Positions 18,520-28,532 of a stretch of DNA of 64,000 bases are shown piece after piece; the stretch's first letter is position 1; each line of letters starts with the position of its first letter. Below the pieces are notes generated by a model. That model did no database searches. It saw only the letters and a list, made by a program, of their open reading frames with translations, and was not told where the DNA came from. This stretch comes from Roseobacter litoralis Och 149 (lineage in GTDB: Bacteria; Pseudomonadota; Alphaproteobacteria; Rhodobacterales; Rhodobacteraceae). The translations under genes were made by a program, and so were the position numbers. The stretch covers positions 1,240,001-1,304,000 of the forward strand of contig NC_015730.1 of assembly GCF_000154785.2 (NCBI RefSeq). Reading direction: 5' to 3'.

Positions 18520-19317
18520 TCAGGTGGTCTCGCTGTCTGGAAAAATCTGCTGCGCGACACCGGCAAAAAGCAGATAGACCGAGGTTACGACCAGCCCCCA
18601 ATGCGCCCAGCTTTCGGGGTGGAAATCCACCCAGGCGGCCCAGCCGGCAAAACCGGTCCAGGCCAGGGCGATGGGCAGTGTCAGCCACCGCCAGCGCCTC
18701 GTGCGCACCGGATGCACGAATTTGAGCGGCAGGAACATCGCAATTGCAAGTGTCGTCACCAAGGTCAGGCTGACCCAGAAATTGGGCTCAAGTGCAAAGA
18801 TAACCAGCACAAGCATATTCCAGCAGCCGGGGAAGCCGGAAAAGGAATTATCTTTGGTTTTCATGCGCGTATCAGCGAAATACATCGCAGATGTAAAGGT
18901 GATGACAATGATCGCGACTCAACCCGTCCAGCCATCCATCAGCCCAGATTTGAACAGCGCAAAGGCGGGAATGAAAACATAGGTCAGGTAATCAATGATC
19001 AGGTCGAGCAATACACCGTCAAATTCCGGCGCGTTGACCTTGACGTGGTATTTCCGGGCAAGCGGTCCGTCGATACCATCGACAAAAAAAGCGACCACAA
19101 GCCACAGGAACATCAGATCCCATTTTTCGTCCACGGCGGCCAGCATCGCCAGCATTGCAAATACTGCGCCCGTTGCGGTCAGAAGGTGGACCGCAAGCGC
19201 AGCCATTCGATTAGTCATGAAGGCTTTTTGACCCATACGGCCTTGGGATGCAAAAGAAATGTCGCGCTTGGCCGGATCAATTGCAAAGAGATCATGCTTT
19301 GGGGTGGGTGCGGTCAT
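18520..19317 (-). pseudogene. pcs: Phosphatidylcholine synthase gene with in-frame TGA
   Basis: Two open stretches in the same frame, separated by one TGA at 18919 to 18921, together encode Pcs, the CDP-alcohol phosphotransferase that condenses CDP-diacylglycerol with choline. The first part has the signature DGIDGPLARKY...FDGVLLDLIID (DGxxAR-x8-GxxxDxxxD). The second has the Pcs stretches YFADTRMKTKDNSFSGFPGCWNM and LKFVHPVRTRRWR. The codon after TGA continues the family sequence (VAIIVITFTSAMYFAD), so nothing else is broken. In Sinorhizobium Pcs, as I recall it, the stop position is aromatic, and TGG to TGA is one change. ATG at 19236 would give the usual length of about 240 codons; 19317 overlaps xerC by 26 bases. 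It may be a pseudogene, a readthrough gene or a sequencing error. Confidence 0.85.
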
Positions 19318-20212
19318 AAACCTTCATCAGGCGCACGGTATCGACGGCTGTATAGGCTTGCGTTGTGGACAGGGAGGCATGGCCCAACAGTTCCTGAATG
19401 GCGCGCAGATCACCGCCCGCGTTCAACAGGTGGGTTGCAAAGGAGTGGCGCATCGCATGCGGTGTCGCGGTGGCGGGCAAACCCAGTTGCATCCGCGCGG
19501 CGGCCATGACCTTTTGGATCGTACCGGGGCGCAAGGGCCCGCCGCGCACCGCCCGAAACAGCGGGGCTTCAGCGGTCTGCGGGTGTGGGCACATCCTGAC
19601 ATATGCGTCCACCGCGTCGCGCGCGGCGGGTAATACGGGCACAATACGTTCCTTGCCGCCTTTGCCGGTAATGCGCAGCGTGGCGGGCAGGGGCGCGTCT
19701 GCTGCGGCGAGCGAGAGCGCTTCGGAAATACGCAACCCGCAGCCCCACAACAGGGTCACGACCGCCACGTCGCGCGCGCAGACCCAAGGGTGCTGGGACT
19801 GGATTTCGATGGCGTCGATCAGATTTCGCGCCGCATCCGGGGCCAACGGGCGGGGCAGTTTCTTTTGAAACTTGGGTGCGCGCGTGGATAAAACCGCCGT
19901 GGGTTCAAAGCCCTCGCGCAGGGCCAGCCATTTGTAAAACGCCTTCACCGCCGAGAGTTTTCGCGCCAGCGAGCGCGCAGCGACACCGGTCTCGCGCGTC
20001 TGCGCCATCCACGCCCGCATGTCGGTCACGGATATATCCGCCAGCGCGCCCAAACCTTGCGGTGCGCCCTTGTGTGCGGTGATGAAGGACAGAAAATCGA
20101 TCACATCGCCCTGATAGGCGATCAGTGTGTTTTCCGCGGCACCCTTGATCGCGCGTTGATGCGCCAGCCAGTTTTGCAGCGCATCAGTGGCGGCAGGGCT
20201 GATAAAGCTCAC
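19292..20212 (-). CDS. xerC: Tyrosine recombinase XerC
   Basis: A 306-residue site-specific recombinase acting with XerD at dif to resolve chromosome dimers. The N-terminal SAM-like core-binding domain covers about residues 10 to 95. The catalytic residues are visible: Arg in GCGLRISEAL, Lys in GKGGKER, HAMRH (HxxR), LGHASLSTTQ (His) and YTAVD (Tyr nucleophile). Translation starts at GTG inside GTGA, overlapping the DUF484 gene stop. Its 3' end overlaps the possible pcs start. Chromosomal XerC is favoured over an integrase because the neighbours are housekeeping genes and DUF484 commonly sits beside xerC. Confidence 0.93.
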   Translation of the reverse strand: MSFISPAATDALQNWLAHQRAIKGAAENTLIAYQGDVIDFLSFITAHKGAPQGLGALADISVTDMRAWMAQTRETGVAARSLARKLSAVKAFYKWLALREGFEPTAVLSTRAPKFQKKLPRPLAPDAARNLIDAIEIQSQHPWVCARDVAVVTLLWGCGLRISEALSLAAADAPLPATLRITGKGGKERIVPVLPAARDAVDAYVRMCPHPQTAEAPLFRAVRGGPLRPGTIQKVMAAARMQLGLPATATPHAMRHSFATHLLNAGGDLRAIQELLGHASLSTTQAYTAVDTVRLMKVYDRTHPKA

Positions 20213-20907
20213 GTGATCCAGCGGCGCAGGACCCTTTCCATCACGCCCGTGAAAAACACAAGTAAATCCGTGCCTTGCTGCGGTCCGAACATCTCGGCGT
20301 CCTTTGAGCCCAGAACCAGCAGACCGGGCAGTCTGTCTGCGCCCAAATCAAGTTTAAGACAGGCCTCCGAGCGGATCTGCTCTGCGTCCTGTCCAAAAAC
20401 ATCAGCATCGCCATGATCCACGCGGCGCAACGTCACCTGCCGTGAAATGCCGCCGCGCCCTTGGGTGACATAGGCATCCATATAGCCCGGAGCCTTGCGC
20501 ATCTTGCCGTTTTCAGTGGCCATAGGGTCGTCGTTCTGATCGCTTTCCAGAACCAGCCGGATCGCATCAACCCGCAGCGTTTCGGCAACATCGCTTTGCA
20601 GATGTGCAAGCAGGTCCGTCAGGCTGTCGGCCTCGAGAATCCGCAGGATCGCGCGGTGTATCTGGTTCGTTCCCGCAACGTTTTCATAGGCCGCCGCGAT
20701 CACGGAACGATGGGTGTCTTCCAACCGGTCAAGGCGGCTTTCCAAACGGTCCATCGCGATGCCGCGCAGATCGACAATATTGTCGCCCATGATCTTTTCG
20801 TTGGCGGCAACAAGGGCGCGCATCACGTCCTTGTCGTCCAGAATTACATCGGGAGTGGCGATGATCTTTGCGCGCAATGCGTCTTCGATTTTCGGAGTGC
20901 TGGTCAT
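20209..20907 (-). CDS. DUF484 family protein (GAF-like)
   Basis: A 232-residue cytoplasmic protein. The start KIEDALRAKIIATPDVILDDKDVMRALV and the following RGIAMDRLESRLDRLEDTHRSVI coiled-coil region match DUF484. The second half (about residues 85 to 225), with LLVLGSKDAEMFGPQQGTDLLVFF, looks like a GAF-type fold. The function is unknown; in many proteobacteria DUF484 is encoded next to xerC, as here with a four-base overlap. Translation of xerC is therefore coupled to this gene. Confidence 0.87.
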   Translation of the reverse strand: MTSTPKIEDALRAKIIATPDVILDDKDVMRALVAANEKIMGDNIVDLRGIAMDRLESRLDRLEDTHRSVIAAAYENVAGTNQIHRAILRILEADSLTDLLAHLQSDVAETLRVDAIRLVLESDQNDDPMATENGKMRKAPGYMDAYVTQGRGGISRQVTLRRVDHGDADVFGQDAEQIRSEACLKLDLGADRLPGLLVLGSKDAEMFGPQQGTDLLVFFTGVMERVLRRWIT

Positions 20908-21050
20908 ATGCTGCTCATTTTTTCATTTTTTCAAACAGTACCACGGGTCATGTTCAAAATCTGCCAAAATGTGCGACCAGCCTTCATGTGTTGCCCGCAC
21001 GCGCCACCCCGCGTAAGGGCAGCGCGCCGGTAAGGCGGTATGTCAGGTTC

Positions 21051-21704
21051 TTACAGGATCTTCTGACCGGTTTTTTCCCAGTCCGACATGAACTGTTGCA
21101 AGCCCTTGTCGGTCAGCGGGTGAAACGCCAGTTTATGGATCACCTCAGGGGGGGCCGTCATTACATCGGCACCAATAAGCGCGACTTGCTGGACATGGTT
21201 GATGGTACGGATGGAGGCCGCGAGGATTTCAGTCGCAAACCCGTAGTTGTCATAGATCGTGCGGATGTCCTCGATCAATTCGCATCCATCAAGGCTCATG
21301 TCATCCAGCCGCCCGATGAACGGGCTGATGAAGGATGCACCGGCCTTGGCCGCCAAAAGCGCCTGATTGGCCGAAAAGCAGAGGGTCACATTGACCATTT
21401 TACCCTCATCCGACAGTGTCTTACACGCCTTGAGGCCGTCCCACGTCAGGGGCAGTTTGACGGTGATGTTCTCGGCGATCTCGGCAAGCTTGCGCCCTTC
21501 GGCGATCATTGCATCTGCCTCAAGGGCGACCACTTCGGCGCTGACCGGGCCTGAGACGATGCCGCAGATTTCCTTTGTCACCTCAATGATGTCACGTCCC
21601 GATTTCAGGATCAGCGAGGGGTTCGTGGTGACGCCATCGACCATGCCCAGATCGTTGAGGTCTGCAATGGCCTGCGTGTCGGCGGTATCGACGAAGAACT
21701 TCAT
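21051..21704 (-). CDS. fsa: Fructose-6-phosphate aldolase / transaldolase (TalC/FSA)
   Basis: A 217-residue TIM-barrel class I aldolase of the small transaldolase group. The N-terminus [30 protein letters not shown] is diagnostic, and the Schiff-base Lys is in [13 protein letters not shown]. The C-terminal signature KFDA-like helix ([16 protein letters not shown]) is present. The length separates it from the 320-residue TalA/B type. Whether it acts as transaldolase in the pentose phosphate pathway or as aldolase cannot be decided from sequence. It is divergent from priA. Confidence 0.94.
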   Translation of the reverse strand: MKFFVDTADTQAIADLNDLGMVDGVTTNPSLILKSGRDIIEVTKEICGIVSGPVSAEVVALEADAMIAEGRKLAEIAENITVKLPLTWDGLKACKTLSDEGKMVNVTLCFSANQALLAAKAGASFISPFIGRLDDMSLDGCELIEDIRTIYDNYGFATEILAASIRTINHVQQVALIGADVMTAPPEVIHKLAFHPLTDKGLQQFMSDWEKTGQKIL

Positions 21705-21828
21705 GTGTGTGGTATCCTTTTTAGCGCGGTGTTCGGGTGACGCGGCGTTGATCGCTCTTGCGCTTGGCTTTACCGCATGATCTGCGATGCTGAAACCCTC
21801 AATTGCCGTTTCAGCCGGAGCCTGCCCT

Positions 21829-24024
21829 TTGAGCCTGCCGCAATTTTACGATTGTGACGCGTTGATCGCTGTCCTGACGACCCAGCCTCTGGGCCGCACG
21901 CTGGATTATCGCGCTCCGGAAGGGGGGTGCCATCTGGGTGCTTTTGTCGAGGTGCCGCTTGGACCGCGCAAGGTGCTGGGTGTTGTCTGGGGGCCGGGGC
22001 AGGGGGATTATGAACGCTCCAAAATCCGTCAGGCCTACCGGGTGCTGGATGCCGCCCCCATGCGCGAAGAGATGTGTCTGTTTCTTAAACGCGCGGCGGA
22101 TTACACGCTGACGCCGCTGCCTGCGATGCTGCGTCTTGCCACCCGCGCGCCGGGTCTGGGTGATCCGCCGTCGATGCGCAAGATCTACCGGCGTGGTTCG
22201 GGAGAACCTGACAAGATGACGGCGGCGCGGCGCAAAGTGTTGGCGGCCTTGGCGGAATACGGCGATTTGGCCTTCACGCTCAAGGAACTCGCCGAGATGG
22301 CCGATGTGGGTACGTCTGTGGTCAAAGGTCTGGTCGCACAGGGGGCTGTTGTCGAAGAAGACAGCCCGCGCGATCTGCCCTTTCCCCGTCTTGACCCCTC
22401 GCGCCCCGGTAAGGCACTGACAGCGGATCAGGCGGCGGGGGCGGCGCAATTGGCGCAGGCGGTCCGTTCAGAACGATATGGCACGACCCTGCTGCGCGGT
22501 GTCACGGGTTCGGGCAAGACCGAGGTTTATCTTGAGGCAGTCGCGGCGGCCCTGACGGCAGGCCGGCAAGCACTGGTGCTGCTGCCCGAGATCGCCCTGA
22601 CCGCTGAATTCCTGACCCGGGTGCAGGAACGCTTTGGTGCGCGCCCTGCTGAATGGCATTCGGGGGCGACCATGACCGAACGCAGGCGTATCTTTCGTAT
22701 GGTCGGTCAGGGTGAGGCGCAGCTTGTCATCGGCGCGCGGTCGGCGCTGTTTCTTCCCTATCAGAACCTTGGCCTGATCGTGGTCGATGAGGAACACGAC
22801 ACCTCCTACAAGCAGGAAGAGGGGGTTTTGTACAACGCGCGCGATATGGCGGTGCTGCGCGCGTCGATCTGCGGGGCGCAGGTCGTTCTTGCCTCTGCCA
22901 CACCCTCGCTGGAAAGCTGGGCCAATGCGCAGGCAGGCAAATACGCAAAGCTGGAACTGACCTCGCGGTTCGGGGCCGCGGTGATGCCAGAAATGCGTGC
23001 CATTGATATGCGCGTTGAAAGCCTTCCGTCCAATCGTTGGGTCTCTGATGTGCTGCGCAAAGAGGTGGAGGCACGCATGGCGCGGGGGGAGCAGTCGATG
23101 CTGTTCATCAACCGGCGCGGCTATGCCCCGATCACGCTGTGTCGGGCCTGCGGCCATCAAATTGGCTGCGATCATTGCGACGCGCGCATGGTGGAGCACC
23201 GGTTTCTCAAGCGCCTTGTCTGTCATCAGTGCGGCGAAAGCAAACCGATGCCCACGGTCTGTCCGTCGTGCAATGCTGAAGACAGGCTGGCAGCGGTCGG
23301 GCCCGGTGTCGAGCGGCTGGCAGAAGAGGCGACAGAACTGTTCCCCGACGCCCGGATTGCCGCGCTCAGTTCGGACATGTATGGTTCTGCCCGCGCACTC
23401 AAGGCCGAGATTGAAGATATCGCGGCAGGCGGTGCTGACATCATCATCGGCACGCAGCTTGTGGCCAAGGGGCACAATTTTCCCAACCTGACGCTGGTCG
23501 GCGTGATTGATGCGGATCTGGGCCTGCAGGGATCTGATCTGCGCGCCGCCGAACGCACGTTTCAACTCATGCGGCAGGTCGCCGGTCGCGCCGGCCGCGC
23601 GGAAAAAGCGGGCGCTGCACTTTTGCAAACCTATCAACCCGAGCATCCTGTCATTCGCGCCATTCTGGCGGGGGACGAAGATGAATTCTGGGCAGCCGAG
23701 GCGCGCGAGCGCAAGGCCGCTGGCGTGCCGCCATACGGGCGCATGGCCGGTATTATCCTGAGCGGACCCGACGTGGCGATGGTCTTTGACGCAGGCAATC
23801 AACTGGCGCGGCAGGATGCGCCGTTGCGGGCCATCGGTGCGCAGGTTTTCGGGCCAGCACCCGCGCCGATTGCGCGCGTTCGCGGACGTCACAGGGTGCG
23901 GCTGCTTGTAAAGGCTGAGAAATCTGCCCCCTTGCAGGAGGCGCTTGCGCGTTGGGTGGCCCAATTGCGGATCAAAGGTGATTTACGTGTCGCCGTCGAT
24001 ATTGATCCACAGAGTTTTTATTAG
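21829..24024 (+). CDS. priA: Primosomal protein N' (PriA helicase)
   Basis: A 731-residue 3'-to-5' helicase that restarts stalled replication forks. The N-terminal DNA-binding domain starts at [21 protein letters not shown]; Walker A is [11 protein letters not shown] and Walker B VVDEEHD. Zinc-binding cysteines appear in [13 protein letters not shown] and CHQCG...CPSC, and the helicase motif QMVAKGH-like segment is [15 protein letters not shown] prefer TTG at 21829 because GGAG stands eight bases upstream; ATG at 21787 would add 14 residues and lacks a clear ribosome-binding site. Confidence 0.95.
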   Translation: MSLPQFYDCDALIAVLTTQPLGRTLDYRAPEGGCHLGAFVEVPLGPRKVLGVVWGPGQGDYERSKIRQAYRVLDAAPMREEMCLFLKRAADYTLTPLPAMLRLATRAPGLGDPPSMRKIYRRGSGEPDKMTAARRKVLAALAEYGDLAFTLKELAEMADVGTSVVKGLVAQGAVVEEDSPRDLPFPRLDPSRPGKALTADQAAGAAQLAQAVRSERYGTTLLRGVTGSGKTEVYLEAVAAALTAGRQALVLLPEIALTAEFLTRVQERFGARPAEWHSGATMTERRRIFRMVGQGEAQLVIGARSALFLPYQNLGLIVVDEEHDTSYKQEEGVLYNARDMAVLRASICGAQVVLASATPSLESWANAQAGKYAKLELTSRFGAAVMPEMRAIDMRVESLPSNRWVSDVLRKEVEARMARGEQSMLFINRRGYAPITLCRACGHQIGCDHCDARMVEHRFLKRLVCHQCGESKPMPTVCPSCNAEDRLAAVGPGVERLAEEATELFPDARIAALSSDMYGSARALKAEIEDIAAGGADIIIGTQLVAKGHNFPNLTLVGVIDADLGLQGSDLRAAERTFQLMRQVAGRAGRAEKAGAALLQTYQPEHPVIRAILAGDEDEFWAAEARERKAAGVPPYGRMAGIILSGPDVAMVFDAGNQLARQDAPLRAIGAQVFGPAPAPIARVRGRHRVRLLVKAEKSAPLQEALARWVAQLRIKGDLRVAVDIDPQSFY

Positions 24025-24143
24025 CATTCATATGTGTGATGTAATGCATCATAAACATTCGTTTTGCTTATCGTTCATCCGCGCATATCTCTTGATCAGA
24101 AGCACAGGTCAGTCCGACCACTGTGCGCATCAGGAGAAATGAA

Positions 24144-24341
24144 ATGGCTTATCAGACCACAGAACACAGGACTCACACCGCCCCTTGGTCAAACTCGCGC
24201 CTGTCTTTGCCACGGCAGGGCACATTGGCGGCGGTCGCCGGGATACTCATGGCCCTGACTTTGATCAGTGTATCGCAAGGCCCGGCGCAACAGTCCGATA
24301 TCGAGGATTGGCACGGCAACGTCGCGTCTTCTGCACGGTAA
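24144..24341 (+). CDS. Small hypothetical membrane protein, 65 aa
   Basis: A short open frame with a good Shine-Dalgarno (AGGAG at 24132 to 24136, seven bases before ATG). The protein has a polar N-terminus, one hydrophobic segment near residues 28 to 46 (TLAAVAGILMALTLISVS) and a short polar tail, so it is probably a single-pass or exported small protein. No homologue is recognised. It stands between priA and the MFS gene on the same strand, behind an AT-rich region with an imperfect palindrome at 24037 to 24051. It might be a real small gene or a fortuitous frame. Confidence 0.55.
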   Translation: MAYQTTEHRTHTAPWSNSRLSLPRQGTLAAVAGILMALTLISVSQGPAQQSDIEDWHGNVASSAR

Positions 24342-24426
24342 GAGCAATGAAATAGACCTTGGTGGCCTATGGCGGGGTGCAAAATTGTGCCTCGTCAAAG
24401 GTCCACAAAAGGACTAAGCAACGGGT

Positions 24427-25659
24427 ATGGCCCGCTATGTTCCCCTTGCAGATGCACACCATCTACCGCTGTGGCGACGGCCGATCGCCTTGCTGTTCCT
24501 GATGGCCTTTGCGATGCCGATTGCGTTCAATACGTGGTCTGCATTGCTGAACAACTTTGTGATTGAAGCCGCCGATTTCGATGGTTCGGATATCGGGCTT
24601 TTGCACACGGTCCGCGAGATTCCGGGATTTCTGGCGGTTGGGGTCATCGCGATCATCATTTTCATGCGCGAGCAGGTGCTGGGCCTTGTTTCGTTGATCT
24701 TGCTCGGCGTTGCCACTGCGGTTACCGCATGGTTCCCTTCCATGGGCGGCATTCTGGCCATCACCATGCTGAGTTCGATCGGCTTTCACTATTACGAGAC
24801 CGTCAATCAATCCCTGCAACTGCAATGGCTGAGCAAACAGGAAGCGCCGCGTATCCTCGGCTGGCTGCTCGCGGCAGGATCAGGGGCGACTTTGCTTGCC
24901 TATCTGGCGATCATGGCGCTGTGGGATACATTGGGTCTGTCCTACAATACAGTCTATATGGCGGGCGGCGGCATTACCGTCGCTTTGGCCGTCTTCGCGA
25001 TGCTGGCCTATCCGCAGTTTGAAGCGCCTAATCCGCAGATCAAGAAAATGGTGCTGCGCAAACGATACTGGCTCTATTACGCGCTGCAGTTCATGTCGGG
25101 GGCGCGGCGTCAGATTTTTGTGGTTTTTGCGGGTTTCATGATGGTCGAAAAATTCGGCTATGATGTACATGAAATCACGCTGCTGTACCTTATCAACCTT
25201 GTGATCAACATAATGGTCGCCCCTTTGCTGGGCCGTGCGGTGGGTTATTTTGGCGAACGGCGCACGCTTGGGTTTGAATACATCGGTCTGGTGCTGGTGT
25301 TTCTGTGTTATGGCGGCGTTTATTATTTCAGCTGGGGCGTGGCAGTGGCGGCGACGCTTTATGTGCTGGATCATATCTTCTTTGGTCTGGCGCTGGCGCT
25401 GAAAACCTACTTTCAGAAAATCGCAGATCCCGGTGATATCGCGCCGACTGCAGCTGTTGCCTTTACCATCAACCATATCGCGGCGGTCTTTCTGCCGGTG
25501 TCTTTTGGTCTGCTGTGGCTATGGTCCCCGGCGGCGGTGTTCTTTCTTGCGGCGGTCATGGCGGCGGTGTCCTTTGCCCTTGCCATGATGATCCCGCGCC
25601 ATCCCGAAAAAGGGTTTGAAACCATTTTCGCGCGTGGCATCCCCGCACCGGCAGAATGA
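24427..25659 (+). CDS. MFS transporter
   Basis: A 410-residue polytopic inner-membrane protein with about twelve hydrophobic segments in two halves, as in the major facilitator superfamily. The central loop (about residues 195 to 210, PNPQIKKMVLRKRYW) is basic, and a family-like loop GRAVGYFGERR follows helix 8. The substrate is unknown; export is plausible. Translation of the MATE gene starts inside this gene's end (ATGA), so the two transporters are made together. Confidence 0.87.
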   Translation: MARYVPLADAHHLPLWRRPIALLFLMAFAMPIAFNTWSALLNNFVIEAADFDGSDIGLLHTVREIPGFLAVGVIAIIIFMREQVLGLVSLILLGVATAVTAWFPSMGGILAITMLSSIGFHYYETVNQSLQLQWLSKQEAPRILGWLLAAGSGATLLAYLAIMALWDTLGLSYNTVYMAGGGITVALAVFAMLAYPQFEAPNPQIKKMVLRKRYWLYYALQFMSGARRQIFVVFAGFMMVEKFGYDVHEITLLYLINLVINIMVAPLLGRAVGYFGERRTLGFEYIGLVLVFLCYGGVYYFSWGVAVAATLYVLDHIFFGLALALKTYFQKIADPGDIAPTAAVAFTINHIAAVFLPVSFGLLWLWSPAAVFFLAAVMAAVSFALAMMIPRHPEKGFETIFARGIPAPAE

Positions 25660-27047
25660 GCGAAGGTCGGTTCCTCACGGGATCGACGATGGGGCATGTT
25701 GTGCGCATGACGGCCACAGGGGCCTTTGGCATTACGTTCGTTTTTCTTGTGGATGCGGCCAATCTGGTCTGGATTGCGCAACTGGGAGACCCCAGACTCG
25801 TTGCGGCCATCGGGTTTGCCTTTGCGATCCAGTTCTTTTCGGTGTCCTCGGGCGTGGGGTTGATGATCGCGTCCACCGCCATGGTGTCGCGCAGCATCGG
25901 AGAGGGGAACCGCGAAAAGGCGCGGACGCAGGCGGGGGCGGCCATGGTCACGGCGGCGGTCATTCAGGCCGTTGTGGCCACGCTGGTCATCGTGCTTCGG
26001 CACGATTTGCTGGCGCTGGCAGGGGCCACTGGTGAAACGGCGGCCATGGCCGCGCGGTATCTGCTGATCACAATGCCCTCGCTGGTGCTGATGGCCATCG
26101 GATTGATTGCATCGGGCGTGCTGCGCGCCGAAGGGTTCGGGGCCAAGGCGATGTATATCACCCTGCTTTCGGGGGCTTTGCTGATGGTAATCGACCCGGT
26201 GCTGATCATCTGGTTGGGCTGGGGGCTTGATGGTGCGGCAATTGGTCTGTTGCTGTTTCGGGTGGCCTTGATGCTTCTGGGGCTCTATTTTGCCGCATGG
26301 CAAAACAAGCTGATTGCGCGGCCTGATCTGACGGCGTTGCGCACCGTTTTGCCCGTATACCTTGCCATCGCCGTGCCCGCCATCGCCACCCAGATGGCCA
26401 CACCCGTCGGAAACTATTTGCTGACCATGATCATGGCCCCTTTCGGGGATGACGCTGTGGCAGCATGGGCGGTCGTCGGGCGGCTTACCGTTGTGGTTTT
26501 TGGCGGTATCTTTGCATTGTCTGGCGCGATCGGTGGTATCTTTGGCCAGAATTACGGTGCGGGGTATTACGCACGGCTTCGCTCGACCTATCGCGACGCG
26601 TTGATTTTCTGCCTGATGTATACGCTGACAATGTGGTTGGCTCTTTTCTGGGCAACGCCTTACGTCAGCGCGCTCTTCGGGTTGACCGGGCAGGGTGCGG
26701 ACGTATTGCGCGCCTTCAGTATCGTAGGGGTCGGCGGGTTTATCTTTGTGGGTCCGCTGTTTGTGTGCAATGCCGCCTTTAACAGCCTTGGCAAGCCAGC
26801 CCGCTCCACGCTGCTGAACTGGTCCAAGGAAGCAGCAATCGGATGGCCGGCGGCAGCGCTTCTCGCCATCTATTTCGGGGCGTCGGGTGTGATCTACGGG
26901 CAGGCTCTGGCCAGCATGCTGGTTGGAACGCTGGCCTGTTTTTGGGGATGGCGATACGTCGCGGGGCTGGAAGGGGCGCGCAAACGGGCGCTTGACGTCG
27001 CAGCGCTGCGGCCCTACCCGAACCCTGATCGATACCGGAGACGCTGA
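25656..27047 (+). CDS. MATE family efflux transporter
   Basis: A 463-residue antiporter with twelve predicted helices in two six-helix bundles. Typical stretches are MVSRSIGEGNREKARTQAG (first-half loop), SGVLRAEGFGAKAM, and in the second half NYGAGYYARLRSTYRDAL followed by NAAFNSLGKPARSTLLNW. Full length for MATE. The start overlaps the MFS gene and the stop TGA shares a base with the prmA ATG, forming a tightly coupled trio. The substrate is unknown; co-expression with prmA may be only positional. Confidence 0.93.
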   Translation: MSEGRFLTGSTMGHVVRMTATGAFGITFVFLVDAANLVWIAQLGDPRLVAAIGFAFAIQFFSVSSGVGLMIASTAMVSRSIGEGNREKARTQAGAAMVTAAVIQAVVATLVIVLRHDLLALAGATGETAAMAARYLLITMPSLVLMAIGLIASGVLRAEGFGAKAMYITLLSGALLMVIDPVLIIWLGWGLDGAAIGLLLFRVALMLLGLYFAAWQNKLIARPDLTALRTVLPVYLAIAVPAIATQMATPVGNYLLTMIMAPFGDDAVAAWAVVGRLTVVVFGGIFALSGAIGGIFGQNYGAGYYARLRSTYRDALIFCLMYTLTMWLALFWATPYVSALFGLTGQGADVLRAFSIVGVGGFIFVGPLFVCNAAFNSLGKPARSTLLNWSKEAAIGWPAAALLAIYFGASGVIYGQALASMLVGTLACFWGWRYVAGLEGARKRALDVAALRPYPNPDRYRRR

Positions 27048-27919
27048 TGCCAACTTTTACTGCCCTCACAACACTGCGCGGCAAGGATGCCGCCGAAAAC
27101 TTGGGTCTTGCGATGGAAGGTTTGCAGCCTGAACCCACGGGCATTGGTGTCTTTGAGGTCGAGGATGGCTCGGGCCTGTGGGAAGTGGGCGGTTATTTCA
27201 CCGAACCGCCCGATGAGACGTCCTTGCTGTTGCTGTCGACCGCATTGGATGCCAAGCCTTTTGTGATATCACAGCTGCCCGAAACCGATTGGGTCGCCCA
27301 TGTGCGGCGCGAGCTGGCACCTGTGCGGGCGGGCCGTTTTTTTGTCTATGGCAGCCATGACGCAGAGAATGTGCCGCCCGATACGGAACCTTTGCTGATC
27401 GAGGCGGCGATGGCCTTTGGCACGGGGCACCACGGCACGACGCTGGGCTGCCTGCGCGCACTCGATCGATTGGACAACAGCGGGTTTTCAGGCAAAAACG
27501 TGGCGGACATCGGCTGTGGCACCGCCGTGCTGGCGATGGCGGCTGCGCGGATTTGGAAAAACCCTGTGCTCGCCAGCGACATTGATGAAGTTGCGGTTGA
27601 TGTGGCCAATAGCAACATCAAGGCCAACGAACTCACAGGGCGGGTCGTCTGTGTCGAGGCCGCCGGGTTTGATCACCCCATTCTGCGCGCAGCAGCCCCC
27701 TTCGATCTCGTGTTTGCGAATATCCTCAAGGGACCGCTGGTTGCGCTGGCCCCGGACATGGCAATCAATATCGCGCCCGGTGGTCACGCAATTCTATCGG
27801 GTATTCTTAACGAACAGGCGGATGGTGTCATCGACGTTTATGTACAATCCGGGTTCAATCTAGACCATCGCGAAGAGATTGTTGACTGGACAACGCTTAC
27901 TCTAAGTAGAAATGGCTGA
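27047..27919 (+). CDS. prmA: Ribosomal protein L11 methyltransferase PrmA
   Basis: A 290-residue SAM-dependent methyltransferase that trimethylates ribosomal protein L11. The N-terminal substrate-recognition domain is followed by the family motif AFGTGHHGTTLGCL, the SAM-binding loop VADIGCGTAVLAMAAA and LVFANILKGPL (NxL/NILxxPL-type motif IV). The length agrees with PrmA. The 5' end overlaps the MATE stop by one base. A related 50S methyltransferase role is the only serious alternative. Confidence 0.94.
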   Translation: MPTFTALTTLRGKDAAENLGLAMEGLQPEPTGIGVFEVEDGSGLWEVGGYFTEPPDETSLLLLSTALDAKPFVISQLPETDWVAHVRRELAPVRAGRFFVYGSHDAENVPPDTEPLLIEAAMAFGTGHHGTTLGCLRALDRLDNSGFSGKNVADIGCGTAVLAMAAARIWKNPVLASDIDEVAVDVANSNIKANELTGRVVCVEAAGFDHPILRAAAPFDLVFANILKGPLVALAPDMAINIAPGGHAILSGILNEQADGVIDVYVQSGFNLDHREEIVDWTTLTLSRNG

Positions 27920-28026
27920 ATTCGCCTGATACTTTGCCGAAAATGGCCAGTTTATCTTGAATTTTCCATAATTTATGAGCATCTTCTTCATTGATCGGGT
28001 GGGGGCTTGGTCAGTGGGAGAGTGGG

Positions 28027-28371
28027 ATGTCTGACACATTCACTCAATTTGAAAGACGACTGGATACCCTTGAACGCAAGCATCGCGCGCTGGCAAACGG
28101 GTATGTGGCCGGGGTCAATCCGGATGGGTTGATAACGATTGCCCCCAAGGCAGAACGCTCTGGTCTGATGGTTCGCTTTGGTGTCGCGGTGGCTTTCGGG
28201 TTTGTTGCATTCAAGGCGATGGCGGTCGCTGTGATCGGCCCGGCAACATATCAGGGCCGTATCGATACACTCGCCTCAGGCAATACTTTCGAAAAGGTCT
28301 GCGCCTGGGTCATGCAAGCAGACCCGGTGTCGCAAAAAGTCGCGACATTTCTTCTGGCTACAGTCGGTTAG
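28027..28371 (+). CDS. Conserved small membrane-associated protein, 114 aa
   Basis: Unknown function. The N-terminal third (FERRLDTLERKHRALANGYV) is a charged, probably coiled-coil helix; one hydrophobic segment around residues 51 to 73 (FGVAVAFGFVAFKAMAVAVIGPA) follows and the C-terminus is amphipathic. ATG at 28027 is preferred because it sits behind a purine-rich GGGAGAG and starts the helix; the frame is open 12 codons upstream. It is followed by a strong bidirectional terminator. Confidence 0.7.
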   Translation: MSDTFTQFERRLDTLERKHRALANGYVAGVNPDGLITIAPKAERSGLMVRFGVAVAFGFVAFKAMAVAVIGPATYQGRIDTLASGNTFEKVCAWVMQADPVSQKVATFLLATVG

Positions 28372-28442
28372 TGATCAGTGGCAGGCCCGCGCCTGATGCT
28401 GTGTAACGAGTAACGGAAAGCCTGTTTTAGGTGGTCCAGTGT

Positions 28443-28485
28443 AAAAAAGCCGCGTTTTCCGATGCAGGAAAACGCGGCTTATATT
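28443..28485. terminator. Strong bidirectional intrinsic terminator
   Basis: AAGCCGCGTTTTCC at 28447 to 28460 and GGAAAACGCGGCTT at 28467 to 28480 form a perfect 14-base-pair stem with the six-base loop GATGCA. A-run on the left and T-rich sequence on the right allow termination on both strands, serving the convergent small-protein gene and the DUF1127 gene. Confidence 0.9.
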
Positions 28486-28532
28486 CTTTGAGACCTATCG
28501 TTTCACACGCGCGGTGCGAGACAGGCACTCAT

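Noticed and set aside
19292..20212. Phage or island integrase
   Set aside because: The recombinase has XerC-type residues, sits beside a DUF484 gene and is surrounded by housekeeping genes without attachment-site repeats.
22468..23964. Minus-strand frame of nearly 500 codons opposite priA
   Set aside because: It is the antisense of the helicase domain with no family pattern or ribosome-binding site.
25413..27053. Minus-strand frame of 546 codons opposite the MATE gene
   Set aside because: The product is His/Gln/Arg/Pro-rich and lacks any domain; the plus strand encodes a normal transporter.
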